In this document: positions 1 through 8,466 of the stretch, one piece after another | Numbering within the stretch: position 1 is the stretch's first letter | Layout of the letters: every line of letters begins with the position of its first letter | Assembly: GCA_021300475.1 (NCBI GenBank) | Contig: JAJTDO010000006.1 | Location: 4,480 to 40,525 of the forward strand | Direction of reading: 5' to 3' | From: Burkholderiales bacterium | GTDB taxonomy: Bacteria; Pseudomonadota; Gammaproteobacteria; Burkholderiales; Burkholderiaceae_B | DNA length: 36,046 nucleotides | Position numbers and translations under genes: made by a program | Notes under the pieces: generated by a model | The model's database searches: none | What the model was told of the DNA's origin: nothing | What the model saw: only the letters and a program-made list of their open reading frames with translations

Positions 1-41
1 GGCAAATCCTTCAAGGCCGGACTGCCGACCGACTTGCTCAT
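1..41 (-). CDS. 5' end of a truncated gene, product unknown
   Basis: An ATG at position 41 on the minus strand opens a frame (MSKSVGSPALKDL) that stays open to the window edge. An AGAAGG ribosome-binding sequence lies about 8 bases upstream, and the start is 25 bases beyond the stop of the putative solute-binding protein gene, as expected for the next gene of the same operon. Only 13 codons are visible, so no function can be read. From memory, DUF1329/solute-binding pairs often sit beside an RND-type exporter gene, which is one possibility. Confidence 0.45.
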   Translation of the reverse strand, partial: MSKSVGSPALKDL

Positions 42-66
42 CGCCACTGCCTTCTCTGCCAAGCCT

Positions 67-1110
67 TCACTCCAGGTTCAATGAACATTCACCGTCAGCA
101 GGCGTGAGCTGACAACGCACACGTTTCATCAGGGAAAGCATGCGTTTGTCGTAAATGCCTTTGTCACGCATGCTGATGCGGGCTTCGCGCATCACTACAA
201 TGTATTCCTGCCTTTCCTTTTCTGGAATTTCCATCCAGACGTTGGCAGGAATTTCCTTTTCCATGTTCTTGACAATGCCGAGGGCTTTGTCCAACTGCGT
301 CAAGGAAAACGTGCGGGACTTCTGCCCGGCGTCTTCCGGAAAGTAATCTCGGTTCATAACGATCTGGTAGGTCACCATGGCAATCGGGATTCTCGCCACA
401 CCGCCTTTTGTGCCGATGCCGCGAAACAACTCCAAGGGCCGGTAGGCTGCAGCTGGCGCGGCAATGATGTCCACTGTTCCGTTGTTGAATTTTTGCCCAA
501 AATTGCTGATGTCAGAGGCCACGGGTTGCGCGCCCACCTGCTGAATCAGCTCGGCCTGCGCTTTATCATAATCAAGCGCAGCGATTCTTTTGCCCGCCGC
601 TTTTGACAGCGTATTGATGGCCCGGTCGTTTACAAAAATATAGGCGGCCCCCACTGGAAACACCGCCGCAATTTCATATTTGCCATTGACCATGTACTTG
701 GCAAGCTTGGGGTCTGCCAGGGTGGTGATGAGTTTTCCCAAGGCCTCATAACTGGGCACGCCACCAATCGAATCGATGCTGCCGGCAAAAGTGTTGAACT
801 GACGGGTACGCAAACCGGTGGCCACCAAACCCTGACAATTATTGACCTTGAAGTCTTCCGCTGCCACCCGTTCGTCTGTGTAAGCCTTGATGGTGAAGGA
901 ATAGCCCTGTTTAACCGCCTCCAGTTGGAAGTCTTTGGCCAGACTGTAAACTGGGCCTGTTGTACCCAGAATGTCAAAGACGCAAACAATGGGCACTGCC
1001 TTGCCTGCTGCTGCAGGCGCTTGGGCGTATGCAGAAACCGGACACGCCAATGCGGCAGCCAGACAAATTGCTGAGTTCGTTAAGAATGAAAAGGAATGGG
1101 GTTTCAACAC
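67..1110 (-). CDS. Putative periplasmic solute-binding protein (DUF6091-like)
   Basis: This 347-residue protein opens with an N-terminal signal peptide that probably ends after CPVSAYA (about residue 29), so it should be periplasmic. The body looks like a TRAP/ABC-type solute-binding fold: an early beta strand (VPIVCVFDILG), a central 'GKRIAALDYDKAQAE' segment, and a 'FNNGTVDIIAAPAAAY' segment like those used for ligand selection. I relate it to the DUF6091 'putative solute-binding protein' family from memory; the ligand is unknown. The start is GTG at 1110, five bases after AGGAG; a TTG directly after it is an alternative. It lies 24 bases downstream of the DUF1329 gene on the same strand, and a third gene follows, suggesting one operon for envelope lipid or solute traffic. 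Four cysteines are present, two of them close to the C-terminus. Confidence 0.7.
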   Translation of the reverse strand: MLKPHSFSFLTNSAICLAAALACPVSAYAQAPAAAGKAVPIVCVFDILGTTGPVYSLAKDFQLEAVKQGYSFTIKAYTDERVAAEDFKVNNCQGLVATGLRTRQFNTFAGSIDSIGGVPSYEALGKLITTLADPKLAKYMVNGKYEIAAVFPVGAAYIFVNDRAINTLSKAAGKRIAALDYDKAQAELIQQVGAQPVASDISNFGQKFNNGTVDIIAAPAAAYRPLELFRGIGTKGGVARIPIAMVTYQIVMNRDYFPEDAGQKSRTFSLTQLDKALGIVKNMEKEIPANVWMEIPEKERQEYIVVMREARISMRDKGIYDKRMLSLMKRVRCQLTPADGECSLNLE

Positions 1111-1134
1111 ACTGCGTCTCCTGATATTTTTTAT

Positions 1135-2442
1135 TTATCGGATCATGCGTCTTAACGCATCGATTGTAAAATCCGATGGTGAAAACTTCTTATTAAACTC
1201 AACGGGCTTTTCTTCATTCTGAAAGCCTGTGAACAAGGTTTTTCTGACTTGAAAGTCGTGCTGCACTTCGCCGGCTGAAAACATGCCCGGCGCCGTGTAG
1301 GCCTGAAAAAGCAACATCATGCGGGTTCGCCACAACTCCCCGCGGGTGTCGTAGGCATCCACCAGCGCAATCGACCAACTGTCCTCATCTATGTAGTACA
1401 CCCGCTTGGAATAAACGTGTCTGGCCTGAGGCTTTAATTGCGCCTCCAGCACCCAAACACGGTGGACCTCATGGCGCAACAAATTCGGGTCGGGCAACAG
1501 TCCTTTGTAAAGCTGACCGTACTTCAACTGTCTCTGCGTCATTCTGTAATTGTTGTAGGGAATCAACAAGTCCTGCTTGCCCAGCAGCTTCCAGTCAAAC
1601 CGCTCCGGTGAACCATTAAAGCCTGCAACGTCATCCACGGTTCTCAAGGCGTCTGAATTGCCCGCGGGCGCATCAAACGCCAGCTCAGGCAGACGCACAA
1701 CCCTGCGCTGTCCGGAATTGATGGTCCAACTGCGGCGCGGCGCGTCCTGATGGTCTGTAGATTCATTCACCAACAAGGCATCGCCCGCCATGCTGGAGGG
1801 CTTGATAATTTCACCGATTAAAAACACCCAGTCGCTGGGGTTGGACTTGCTGGCAAAGTGCGGCGCCCAAGCAATTTTTTCAGCCGAAACCACCGGCTTG
1901 GGCGCCACTCCCTCTGTCAGTACAAAACTGGCCGAAGCAGATTCAACCGAGTCTGCCGGTCGCCTCATCACAACATTCCAGATGGCTTCAAGCCCGTTTT
2001 TAGGCGCTGGAAACGGAACACTGGATTGCAGATGCCCTGCAAGCGCGCGGCCTTCTTTGACCAAGCGGATATTGCCGGCCTCAGCAGCAATTGCCTTGTA
2101 ATAGTGTTCAGGGAAAGCTGCGCTTCGGCGGGTCGGATAAACCACGACCCGGTGCTCGGGAAATCGTTTGAACAAGGCCAACTGACCCGGCGTGAGCAAC
2201 TTTGCATGTTGTGCAAGGTTTGCCTGGGCGATGGTGAACAGTGCCTGGTCTGCCTCAAAAGGGTCTTTAAAGCCCGCTGACTTCTCAAAACCGGAGGGTG
2301 CTTCCTTCAAACCCCCGCTCCATGGCGGAATTCCTTGGGCGGGGCTGCCCTCAATGTCCGCACCCACCGGACTGAGCTGCGCAAGACTGCAAACACTGAA
2401 GACAGCAAGCAATACCCCGAACAGGGTTTGATGTAGGACCAT
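1135..2442 (-). CDS. DUF1329 family envelope protein
   Basis: This 435-residue protein has a signal peptide (about residues 1-21, ending SVCSLAQ) and then the pattern typical of DUF1329: an early 'GADIEGSPAQGIPPWSGGL' segment, central 'PYNNYRMTQRQLKYGQL', and late 'SKRVYYIDEDSWSIALVDAYDTRGELWR'. DUF1329 proteins are thought to have a LolA/LolB-like lipid-binding fold and often sit with RND exporters and DUF1302 outer membrane proteins. The function is not established. The start ATG at 2442 follows GAGGG with 7-base spacing. It is the first gene of the minus-strand operon and is transcribed divergently from the CHAT gene; the 244-base gap between them must hold both promoters, but I could not pick out a convincing -35/-10 pair there. 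Confidence 0.8.
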   Translation of the reverse strand: MVLHQTLFGVLLAVFSVCSLAQLSPVGADIEGSPAQGIPPWSGGLKEAPSGFEKSAGFKDPFEADQALFTIAQANLAQHAKLLTPGQLALFKRFPEHRVVVYPTRRSAAFPEHYYKAIAAEAGNIRLVKEGRALAGHLQSSVPFPAPKNGLEAIWNVVMRRPADSVESASASFVLTEGVAPKPVVSAEKIAWAPHFASKSNPSDWVFLIGEIIKPSSMAGDALLVNESTDHQDAPRRSWTINSGQRRVVRLPELAFDAPAGNSDALRTVDDVAGFNGSPERFDWKLLGKQDLLIPYNNYRMTQRQLKYGQLYKGLLPDPNLLRHEVHRVWVLEAQLKPQARHVYSKRVYYIDEDSWSIALVDAYDTRGELWRTRMMLLFQAYTAPGMFSAGEVQHDFQVRKTLFTGFQNEEKPVEFNKKFSPSDFTIDALRRMIR

Positions 2443-2686
2443 GCAATGCCCTCAAAATGGCTGGTTTTTGAAAGAAGTAGAAAATAAGTATCCATGAAGC
2501 AACACAACAATGGCTGCGTCAACCCGTTATTAGGTCTGAATTCCGGGTTTGCGTAAATAATCGTGAAAAATAATTCATCTCTTTCATTGAGATCAATGTT
2601 GCCGATGCCACAATACGGTTTAGGTGCGCGTAAAAATTGACAGCACATCTGCAAAATGCCCGCAGCAGGATATAAAGGTTGGTTAA

Positions 2687-5600
2687 ATGAAGCGAATTAA
2701 CTTCAAATTTTCACTAATGACACTCGCATTGTGGTCTGCCACCCAAGCGATGGCTGCAACGCCTGCAAAAGAGCTGGGTGAAAATCTGGTGGGCGAGGTC
2801 TGTGAATTGAAGTCCCGCGATGACCTGACCCCTGAACAGGGTTTGCCCACAGATGCGCGCATCTTTTGTGGAGAAAAGCCGGCGGGTAACCTCGTTTACT
2901 CAAAATTCCTGTCCTCCAGCAACAAAGACATTAATCAACTCAAACTGCAATTACTGGCGCAATACAAAAGCGGTCGTGCCGCCAACCTTGTCAATTCCCG
3001 TATGAAATGCGGCGAACCGGGCTGGCTGGTGTCTGCCGCAGACACCCCCATCGCCATGTTTCCCTGCCAATTAAAATCCGGCGGTTGGCAGCACATGGTT
3101 GTGGTGTATGCCAACAAGGAAATACTGGAAGTCTCAGATGGTGCTCCGACCATGGCCAACAGCCTGTTGCGCATCACAGGGCTCAAAGAAGAAGAGGTAC
3201 TCAAGGCCACCACACCGGAACGCCTGCAAACCCTGTGGGGCAAGCCTGTCATTCTGGCTTCAGCCAGCGATCTGGCGCAGTTCAAGCAGTTGGTAAACGA
3301 TGGTAGAAATGCCAACAACCTGGGCAAGTTTCCACAAGCGGAAGAATCGTTCCGCAAGGCACTGGATTTGCAAACGAAGTTTTTGGGTCCCAACAGCACT
3401 GCCATCGCAGACACCCTGTTGGACTTGGCGCTCAACGTCAGCAACCAAGGTAAAACCGACGAAGCGCAGGCCCTGTTTCGCCGGGCAGAACCCATTGTTC
3501 AAAAATCTCCATTTGAAGCCGACCGTGCCAGGTTTGCTTTTTACCAAGGACTGGAAGCCGCCAACCGTGGCGACACGGAAAACGGTTTAAAGTTTGCCCG
3601 GGAATCTACTGGTGCTTGGCGCAAACTGGCCACAGGCGACTCTGTTCAAGGCCTGCTAAGTGGTGGCGCGTCTTCGGGCAATACCGCTGAAAAAGGCGAA
3701 TTGATACTGTCGTTGAATTTCGAAGCGCAAATGTCAGTGCGCAATGAAGATCTGGTGTCTGCCAATGCGCTGGCCAGTGAGGCCTTGTTGCTGCTGACAC
3801 AAACCGAGGGGCTGCCGAAGTGGTGGCGCGCCGATGTCATGCTGACGCTGGGGGAGGTCAGCATTGCGCAAGGGCGTCTGTCTGCCGCTGAAACCTACTT
3901 CAACTCAGCATTGGTAACCCGCCAGCAAATTTTTGGTGACGGCGCCTCCACGCTACCGGTGCTTACGGCACTGGGTAAGGCTTATCAGGCAGAAAGCATG
4001 AACACCTCGGCTATCATTACTTACCGCGAAGCTTTCAAACTTGCAAAATCGCTGAACTTGCCCGGCGAGGTGTTTTCGAAAGAGCAACTGGTGCCGTTTG
4101 GTGCTGCAGTCTCTGATTATGCAGACACGCTGAAAGATGAAAGCGCCAAGCAAGGCCTGTATGCGGAGGCGTTTGACGCATTCCAGATGTCGCGCTCAGG
4201 GGTGGTGGACAAAACCATCGCAAAAGCACAGGCCCGCATGGCCAACAACGACCCCGCCATTAGCGACATCATTGAGCGCCTGCAAAACCTGCAGCGCAAG
4301 CGCGATGGCGCAAAAGCCGAGCTGGCACTGGAGCAGGCGCTGCCGGATGCAGAACGCAGCGGTGAAGTGGAAGCCCGGCTGCAATTGGACATCCGCACCG
4401 GCGACCAGAACATCCGGAAACTGCAGCAGGAACTCAATGTAAAGTTTCCCGCCTACAGCCAATTGACCAACCCGAAACCGCTGCAGTTAATTGAAATGCG
4501 CAAGCGCCTTGGCGACAAGGAAGCCTTGGTGTCTTTCATCATCGGAAGAAAACAGTCTTTTATTCAGGTAACCCGACGTGGCGGCAATTATGTGGCCCGC
4601 GTCAAAGAGAGTGAAACCTCCCTGAACGACACCGTCAAGGCACTGAGGCGTGCCCTTGAAATTCAGGGCGGCGCCATCAATGAATTCGATCTGGCCCGTT
4701 CTCACGAACTCTACCAGTCCTTGTTTTCTGGCGTTGAACGCTACCTCAAGGATGTTGATCACCTGATTGTGGCCTCCGCAGGCCCGCTGGCCAGCCTGCC
4801 CTTTGGCCTGTTGGTAACCAAACCCCCAAAAAACAGCGAGTATTCAGAAGCGCATTGGCTAACCCAACAATTTGCCATTTCACACGTTCCCTCCATGCAG
4901 GCGTTTTATACCTTGCGGGGCAATGTGCCCAGCCGTTTGCCGCCCTATCCGCTACTGGCGTTCGGAGACCCGGTTCTGCAAGGCCAGGTTGATAAAAAAG
5001 GGGAAACCGGTGCGCTTGAAAAAGCAGCAACCGGCTGCCGCCCCGATGGTCCTTTCAGCGGTGATGTGCTCAGGGCCTTGGCGCCCCTGCCTGAAACCAC
5101 CGGGGAAATAAAAACCGTTTCGCAAATTTTGGGGCAAAACAAATCTTCGGTGTTTCTGCGCGAGCAAGCCAGTGAAGACAACCTACGCAAACAAAACTTG
5201 AGCGACTACCGCATTCTCTACTTCGCCACCCACGGCCTGTTGCCGGGCGAATTGCGCTGCCAGGCCGAGCCCGGTCTGGTGCTTACACCGCCAAACGGTC
5301 AAAGCAGCGAGAAAGCCTCCGATGGCTTGCTGGAGGCCAGCGAAATTGCCGGTCTGAAACTCAATGCCGACATGGTTGTACTCTCCGCTTGCAACACCGC
5401 AGGCGGTGCCGGCAAGTTCGGCGGGGAAGCCTTGTCAGGTCTGGCCGAATCTTTCTTTTTCGCAGGCGCCAGAAGTCTGGTGGTCAGCCATTGGCAAGTG
5501 CCCTCAGCGGCCACCGCCGCCCTGCTGTCAGGCATGTTCACCAAACTGGGGCCTGAATTGAAAGGCGGTTCAAGTGCTGCGCTCAGAACATCACAAATGA

Positions 5601-5728
5601 ACCTGATTACCCAGAAAAAATCCGCTCACCCGTTTTTCTGGGCCGCCTTTGTTGTTGTGGGTGATGGTATGGCCGCCTCAAGCTCAGCTTTGTTGTCTGC
5701 GCAGTCGGGGCAGGAGACCAAAAAATGA
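2687..5728 (+). CDS. Secreted TPR-CHAT caspase-like protein
   Basis: This 1013-residue protein begins with a signal peptide (MKRINFKF...TQAMA, cleavage near residue 23), so it should act in the periplasm or outside the cell. Residues ~25-195 form an N-terminal region without a family I recognise. Residues ~200-470 are tetratricopeptide-like repeats ('NLGKFPQAEESFRKALDLQ', 'GRLSAAETYFNSALVTRQQIFG'). A helical segment with a likely coiled coil follows at ~500-590. The C-terminal ~330 residues are a CHAT domain with the expected His-Cys dyad: His849 in YFATHGLL and Cys902 in VVLSACNTAGG. The substrate is unknown. It is the first gene of a four-gene operon and its stop overlaps the next start (ATGA). 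The start ATG follows AAGG with 8-base spacing. Protease activity is inferred from the intact dyad only. Confidence 0.88.
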   Translation: MKRINFKFSLMTLALWSATQAMAATPAKELGENLVGEVCELKSRDDLTPEQGLPTDARIFCGEKPAGNLVYSKFLSSSNKDINQLKLQLLAQYKSGRAANLVNSRMKCGEPGWLVSAADTPIAMFPCQLKSGGWQHMVVVYANKEILEVSDGAPTMANSLLRITGLKEEEVLKATTPERLQTLWGKPVILASASDLAQFKQLVNDGRNANNLGKFPQAEESFRKALDLQTKFLGPNSTAIADTLLDLALNVSNQGKTDEAQALFRRAEPIVQKSPFEADRARFAFYQGLEAANRGDTENGLKFARESTGAWRKLATGDSVQGLLSGGASSGNTAEKGELILSLNFEAQMSVRNEDLVSANALASEALLLLTQTEGLPKWWRADVMLTLGEVSIAQGRLSAAETYFNSALVTRQQIFGDGASTLPVLTALGKAYQAESMNTSAIITYREAFKLAKSLNLPGEVFSKEQLVPFGAAVSDYADTLKDESAKQGLYAEAFDAFQMSRSGVVDKTIAKAQARMANNDPAISDIIERLQNLQRKRDGAKAELALEQALPDAERSGEVEARLQLDIRTGDQNIRKLQQELNVKFPAYSQLTNPKPLQLIEMRKRLGDKEALVSFIIGRKQSFIQVTRRGGNYVARVKESETSLNDTVKALRRALEIQGGAINEFDLARSHELYQSLFSGVERYLKDVDHLIVASAGPLASLPFGLLVTKPPKNSEYSEAHWLTQQFAISHVPSMQAFYTLRGNVPSRLPPYPLLAFGDPVLQGQVDKKGETGALEKAATGCRPDGPFSGDVLRALAPLPETTGEIKTVSQILGQNKSSVFLREQASEDNLRKQNLSDYRILYFATHGLLPGELRCQAEPGLVLTPPNGQSSEKASDGLLEASEIAGLKLNADMVVLSACNTAGGAGKFGGEALSGLAESFFFAGARSLVVSHWQVPSAATAALLSGMFTKLGPELKGGSSAALRTSQMNLITQKKSAHPFFWAAFVVVGDGMAASSSALLSAQSGQETKK

Positions 5729-6483
5729 AGACACACATCACCCGGCTAGCCGACCTTACTGGCAGTTGCCTGATTGGCGGCTGCCTGCTTGCAGGCTTGC
5801 TGTTGCAAGCCAACAGCGTTGATGCCGCCAAGTTAATGGTGCTTGAAGCACGCGGCGCCGGTCTGAAAACAGGCATGAGCATAGACAGCGAAGCCCCGAT
5901 CACGCTCAAAGAAGGCGAGCGCGTCACCGTTATAGGCCCGGATGGCAAAAGCACGGTCATCAAAGGCCCCTTCACCGGCGAGCCCATACCGAAAGCAGGC
6001 GTTGCCAGCGACCCGAAAGTGGCTCTGGCCGCCTTGGTTGCAACACGCGATGCCCGCACCAGCTCTGTCGGTGTGATCCGAGCCGGCACCGATGCAGTGA
6101 AAATTCCGGAACCCTGGCTGGTGGACATTACACGCGCCGGGCCCCGTTGCCTACAAGAAGGCGAACTGCCGGTTTGGTGGCGCCCGGAAACCACGCAGGC
6201 GCAAAGCTTCACCGTGTTTCCCATCGACCGCTCTTGGCGTGCAGACTTCAACTGGGAAGTGGGTCAAGACCGCCAGACTGTACCGCCACTGTCGAAATTT
6301 GAAGGTGCCAATGTATTTGTGATCCGTCAAGGTGAAGCTGAATTCGCCATCAGCCTGAACATTATTCCCAAGGGCATCGACAACAACATGATTTTAAGTT
6401 CATGGATGCTGGAAAAAGGCTGCATACAGCAGGCGGACGCCTTGCTGACCTCACTGAAAAAAGACCTGGACACCCCTAAATGA
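5725..6483 (+). CDS. Small secreted FecR-like hypothetical protein
   Basis: This 252-residue protein has an N-terminal hydrophobic segment (about residues 10-33, ending NSVDAA) that could be a signal peptide or an anchor. Residues ~36-90 resemble a FecR-like beta domain: 'GLKTGMSIDSEAPITLKEGERVTVIGPDGKS', meaning a quantity set to a base value, a 'VTVIGPDGK' turn, then 'VIKGPFTG'. The rest has no family I can name; it contains two cysteines (RCLQEG and KGCIQQ) that could form a disulfide in the periplasm. Both its ends overlap neighbours by ATGA, coupling it to the CHAT gene before it and the cyclase after it. I infer a role as a periplasmic partner of those two proteins, possibly linking the CHAT protein to the CHASE2 sensor; nothing in the sequence proves this. 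Confidence 0.75.
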   Translation: MKTHITRLADLTGSCLIGGCLLAGLLLQANSVDAAKLMVLEARGAGLKTGMSIDSEAPITLKEGERVTVIGPDGKSTVIKGPFTGEPIPKAGVASDPKVALAALVATRDARTSSVGVIRAGTDAVKIPEPWLVDITRAGPRCLQEGELPVWWRPETTQAQSFTVFPIDRSWRADFNWEVGQDRQTVPPLSKFEGANVFVIRQGEAEFAISLNIIPKGIDNNMILSSWMLEKGCIQQADALLTSLKKDLDTPK

Positions 6484-8426
6484 AGGCCAAGCATGTCAAA
6501 GAACTGGTCACAGCCGTTGGCGTGACCATTGCAGCCACCCTGCTGGCTGCAAGCAGCACCACCTACCTGAGTTTTCTGTCGAGTCTGGAAAACGTGGCCA
6601 GCGACATCCGGGTGGCAGCACTGCAAGCCCCCATGGAGCAATCCAAAGACATTGTCATCGCCGCCATCAACGAAGACACAGTCACGCAGTTTCCCTACCG
6701 CTCCCCCGTAGACCGCGAATTTTTGGCCAACCTCATCAAAACACTGGAAAGCAAGGGGGCCAAGGCAATCGGCGTCGACGTTTTGTTTGACCAAGCCACC
6801 GAACCCGCCAAAGACGATTTGCTCAAGCAAACCCTGCGAGAGGTCAAAGTACCGACCTTTGTCAGCTACACCAACACGCCCAGCATTGTGAACGAGGACC
6901 AACTCGCCTACCTCAACGACTTTGTGCCTGAAGCACAACGGGCAGGGGCCAATTTATCAACCGACCCTTTTGACGGCGCAGTTCGCTGGATATTCCCGGG
7001 TGAAACAGATGCCGGCATGCCGCTGGGCTTTTCCAGAAAAGCGGCGGAAATCATGGGCGTCAAAACCGGCAAGGACCTGGTTGAAATCGCCTGGCGCCCG
7101 AAACAGGACACAGAGACACCGCCATTCCCGATTTTCCCCTCCCACGCCGCCGCCATCCTGCCGGATGAATGGTTTGCCGGCAAAATGGTGCTTATTGGTG
7201 CCGTGCTCTCCATCACCGACCGCCACCGCACGCCGCTGGCCGTTGTTTATGGCGGCGATGAGGGCATGATGCCCGGAATCATTGTTCAGGCGCACAGCAT
7301 TTCCCAATTTCTGGAAGGTCGCAAACCGCTCAAGCTGGGCTACGAATGGGTGGTCGGCACCAGCCTCTTGTTTGCGCTGCTGGGCATGGCCATCGGTCTG
7401 CTTAAAAAAGGCGTGGCCTTCAACGCCATTTCCGGCATTGCTTTAATTGCAGCGCTGTGGCTGGGCGGCATGCTGGGCTTCACCTACGGGTTGCCCTTGA
7501 TTCCTCTGGTCGCACCCACCATTGCACTGGCGCTGTCCCTGTGGATGATGGATGTACTGTTGGGCAGTGCAGAGCGTAAACAGCGTGAGTTTGTGCAAGG
7601 TGCGTTTTCCCGCTATGTGTCACCCGCTGTGGTGGGGCAGTTGGTGGACAACCCCGAAGCCCTGAAAATTCAGGGGGAACGCAAAGAGCTGACCTTTGTA
7701 TTCACCGACGTGGCCAGTTTCACCACCATGAGTGAAAAGCTCACCTCGGAAAAATTGTCCGAGGTGCTCAACGCCTATCTGGACGGCGCTTGCGAAATTA
7801 TCTTGCGCTATGAAGGCACCATCGACAAATTTATCGGTGACGCCATCATGTCAATCTTCAATGCTCCCATTCCACAGCCCGACCATTACTCCAGAGCTGT
7901 TAAATGCGCGCTGGAACTTGATGTCTATGCAGAAAAATTCCGCAAGGCCCAGGTTGAGGTGGGCGTGCCCATGGGGGTGACGCGTATTGGCATTCACGCC
8001 GGTCAGGCCGTGATCGGCAACTTCGGCTCCCGCTCGCGCATGGACTTCACTGCGCTGGGTGACACAGTCAACACGGCTGCGCGCTGCGAGGGCGTAAACA
8101 AGTATTTTGGCACCCGAATCTGTTGCACAGACAGCGTGGTGGCCAATTGCCCGGACATTAAATTCCGCCCTGTGGGCGATGTCGTCTTGAAAGGCAAACT
8201 CACACCGGTCGGCTTATACAACCCGATCAGCGAAGAAGATTCGAAATCTGAACTCTTCAGACGCTACATGGAAGTTTATGCGCTGCTGAAAAAAGAAGCG
8301 CCTGAAGCCTCAGATGCCGTACGCAAACTTCATTCTGAATACCCCGATGACCCCTTGGTCTGTTTCCACTTCGAACGCGTGGAATCCGGCTTGAACACTA
8401 GTCTGGTGGTCATGGATGACAAATAA
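6480..8426 (+). CDS. CHASE2-domain membrane adenylate cyclase
   Basis: This 648-residue class III nucleotide cyclase has an N-terminal membrane segment (~10-32), a periplasmic CHASE2 sensor domain (~38-275, with 'IVIAAINEDTV' and 'GAKAIGVDVLFD'), three C-terminal membrane segments (~285-355), and a cytoplasmic catalytic domain (~400-580). Catalytic residues are intact: metal-binding Asp410 (FTDVASFT) and Asp454 (KFIGDAIM), adenine-selecting Lys450 and Asp522, and transition-state Asn531 and Arg535 (DTVNTAAR). The Lys/Asp pair favours ATP over GTP, so cAMP is the expected product. A short helical tail follows (~590-648). It overlaps the preceding gene by ATGA. It probably converts an envelope signal into cytoplasmic cAMP; its position between a secreted CHAT protein and an outer membrane secretion pore suggests that it senses that machinery. 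Confidence 0.9.
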   Translation: MKAKHVKELVTAVGVTIAATLLAASSTTYLSFLSSLENVASDIRVAALQAPMEQSKDIVIAAINEDTVTQFPYRSPVDREFLANLIKTLESKGAKAIGVDVLFDQATEPAKDDLLKQTLREVKVPTFVSYTNTPSIVNEDQLAYLNDFVPEAQRAGANLSTDPFDGAVRWIFPGETDAGMPLGFSRKAAEIMGVKTGKDLVEIAWRPKQDTETPPFPIFPSHAAAILPDEWFAGKMVLIGAVLSITDRHRTPLAVVYGGDEGMMPGIIVQAHSISQFLEGRKPLKLGYEWVVGTSLLFALLGMAIGLLKKGVAFNAISGIALIAALWLGGMLGFTYGLPLIPLVAPTIALALSLWMMDVLLGSAERKQREFVQGAFSRYVSPAVVGQLVDNPEALKIQGERKELTFVFTDVASFTTMSEKLTSEKLSEVLNAYLDGACEIILRYEGTIDKFIGDAIMSIFNAPIPQPDHYSRAVKCALELDVYAEKFRKAQVEVGVPMGVTRIGIHAGQAVIGNFGSRSRMDFTALGDTVNTAARCEGVNKYFGTRICCTDSVVANCPDIKFRPVGDVVLKGKLTPVGLYNPISEEDSKSELFRRYMEVYALLKKEAPEASDAVRKLHSEYPDDPLVCFHFERVESGLNTSLVVMDDK

Positions 8427-8455
8427 CCAAAAACCCTTGCGTGGTTTTTCAAACC

Positions 8456-8460
8456 GAGGA
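8456..8460 (+). promoter_or_regulatory. Ribosome-binding site deciding the TpsB start
   Basis: GAGGA lies six bases before a GTG at 8467. The upstream in-frame ATG at 8416 overlaps the cyclase gene and would place about 17 extra polar residues before the basic signal-peptide start; it has no comparable site. This favours GTG 8467. Confidence 0.6.
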
Positions 8461-8466
8461 TGCGCA

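Noticed and set aside
2307-2654. Minus-strand open frame of 115 codons overlapping the DUF1329 start and the intergenic gap
   Set aside because: It overlaps the DUF1329 gene in another frame and shows no ribosome-binding site or domain pattern.
2637-2680. TTGACA and TATAAA as a promoter pair for the CHAT gene
   Set aside because: The two elements are 27 bases apart, too far for a sigma-70 promoter.
8416-8466. Upstream ATG start for the TpsB gene, adding 17 residues
   Set aside because: It overlaps the cyclase gene, has no ribosome-binding site, and puts polar residues ahead of the basic signal-peptide start; GAGGA six bases before GTG 8467 is better.
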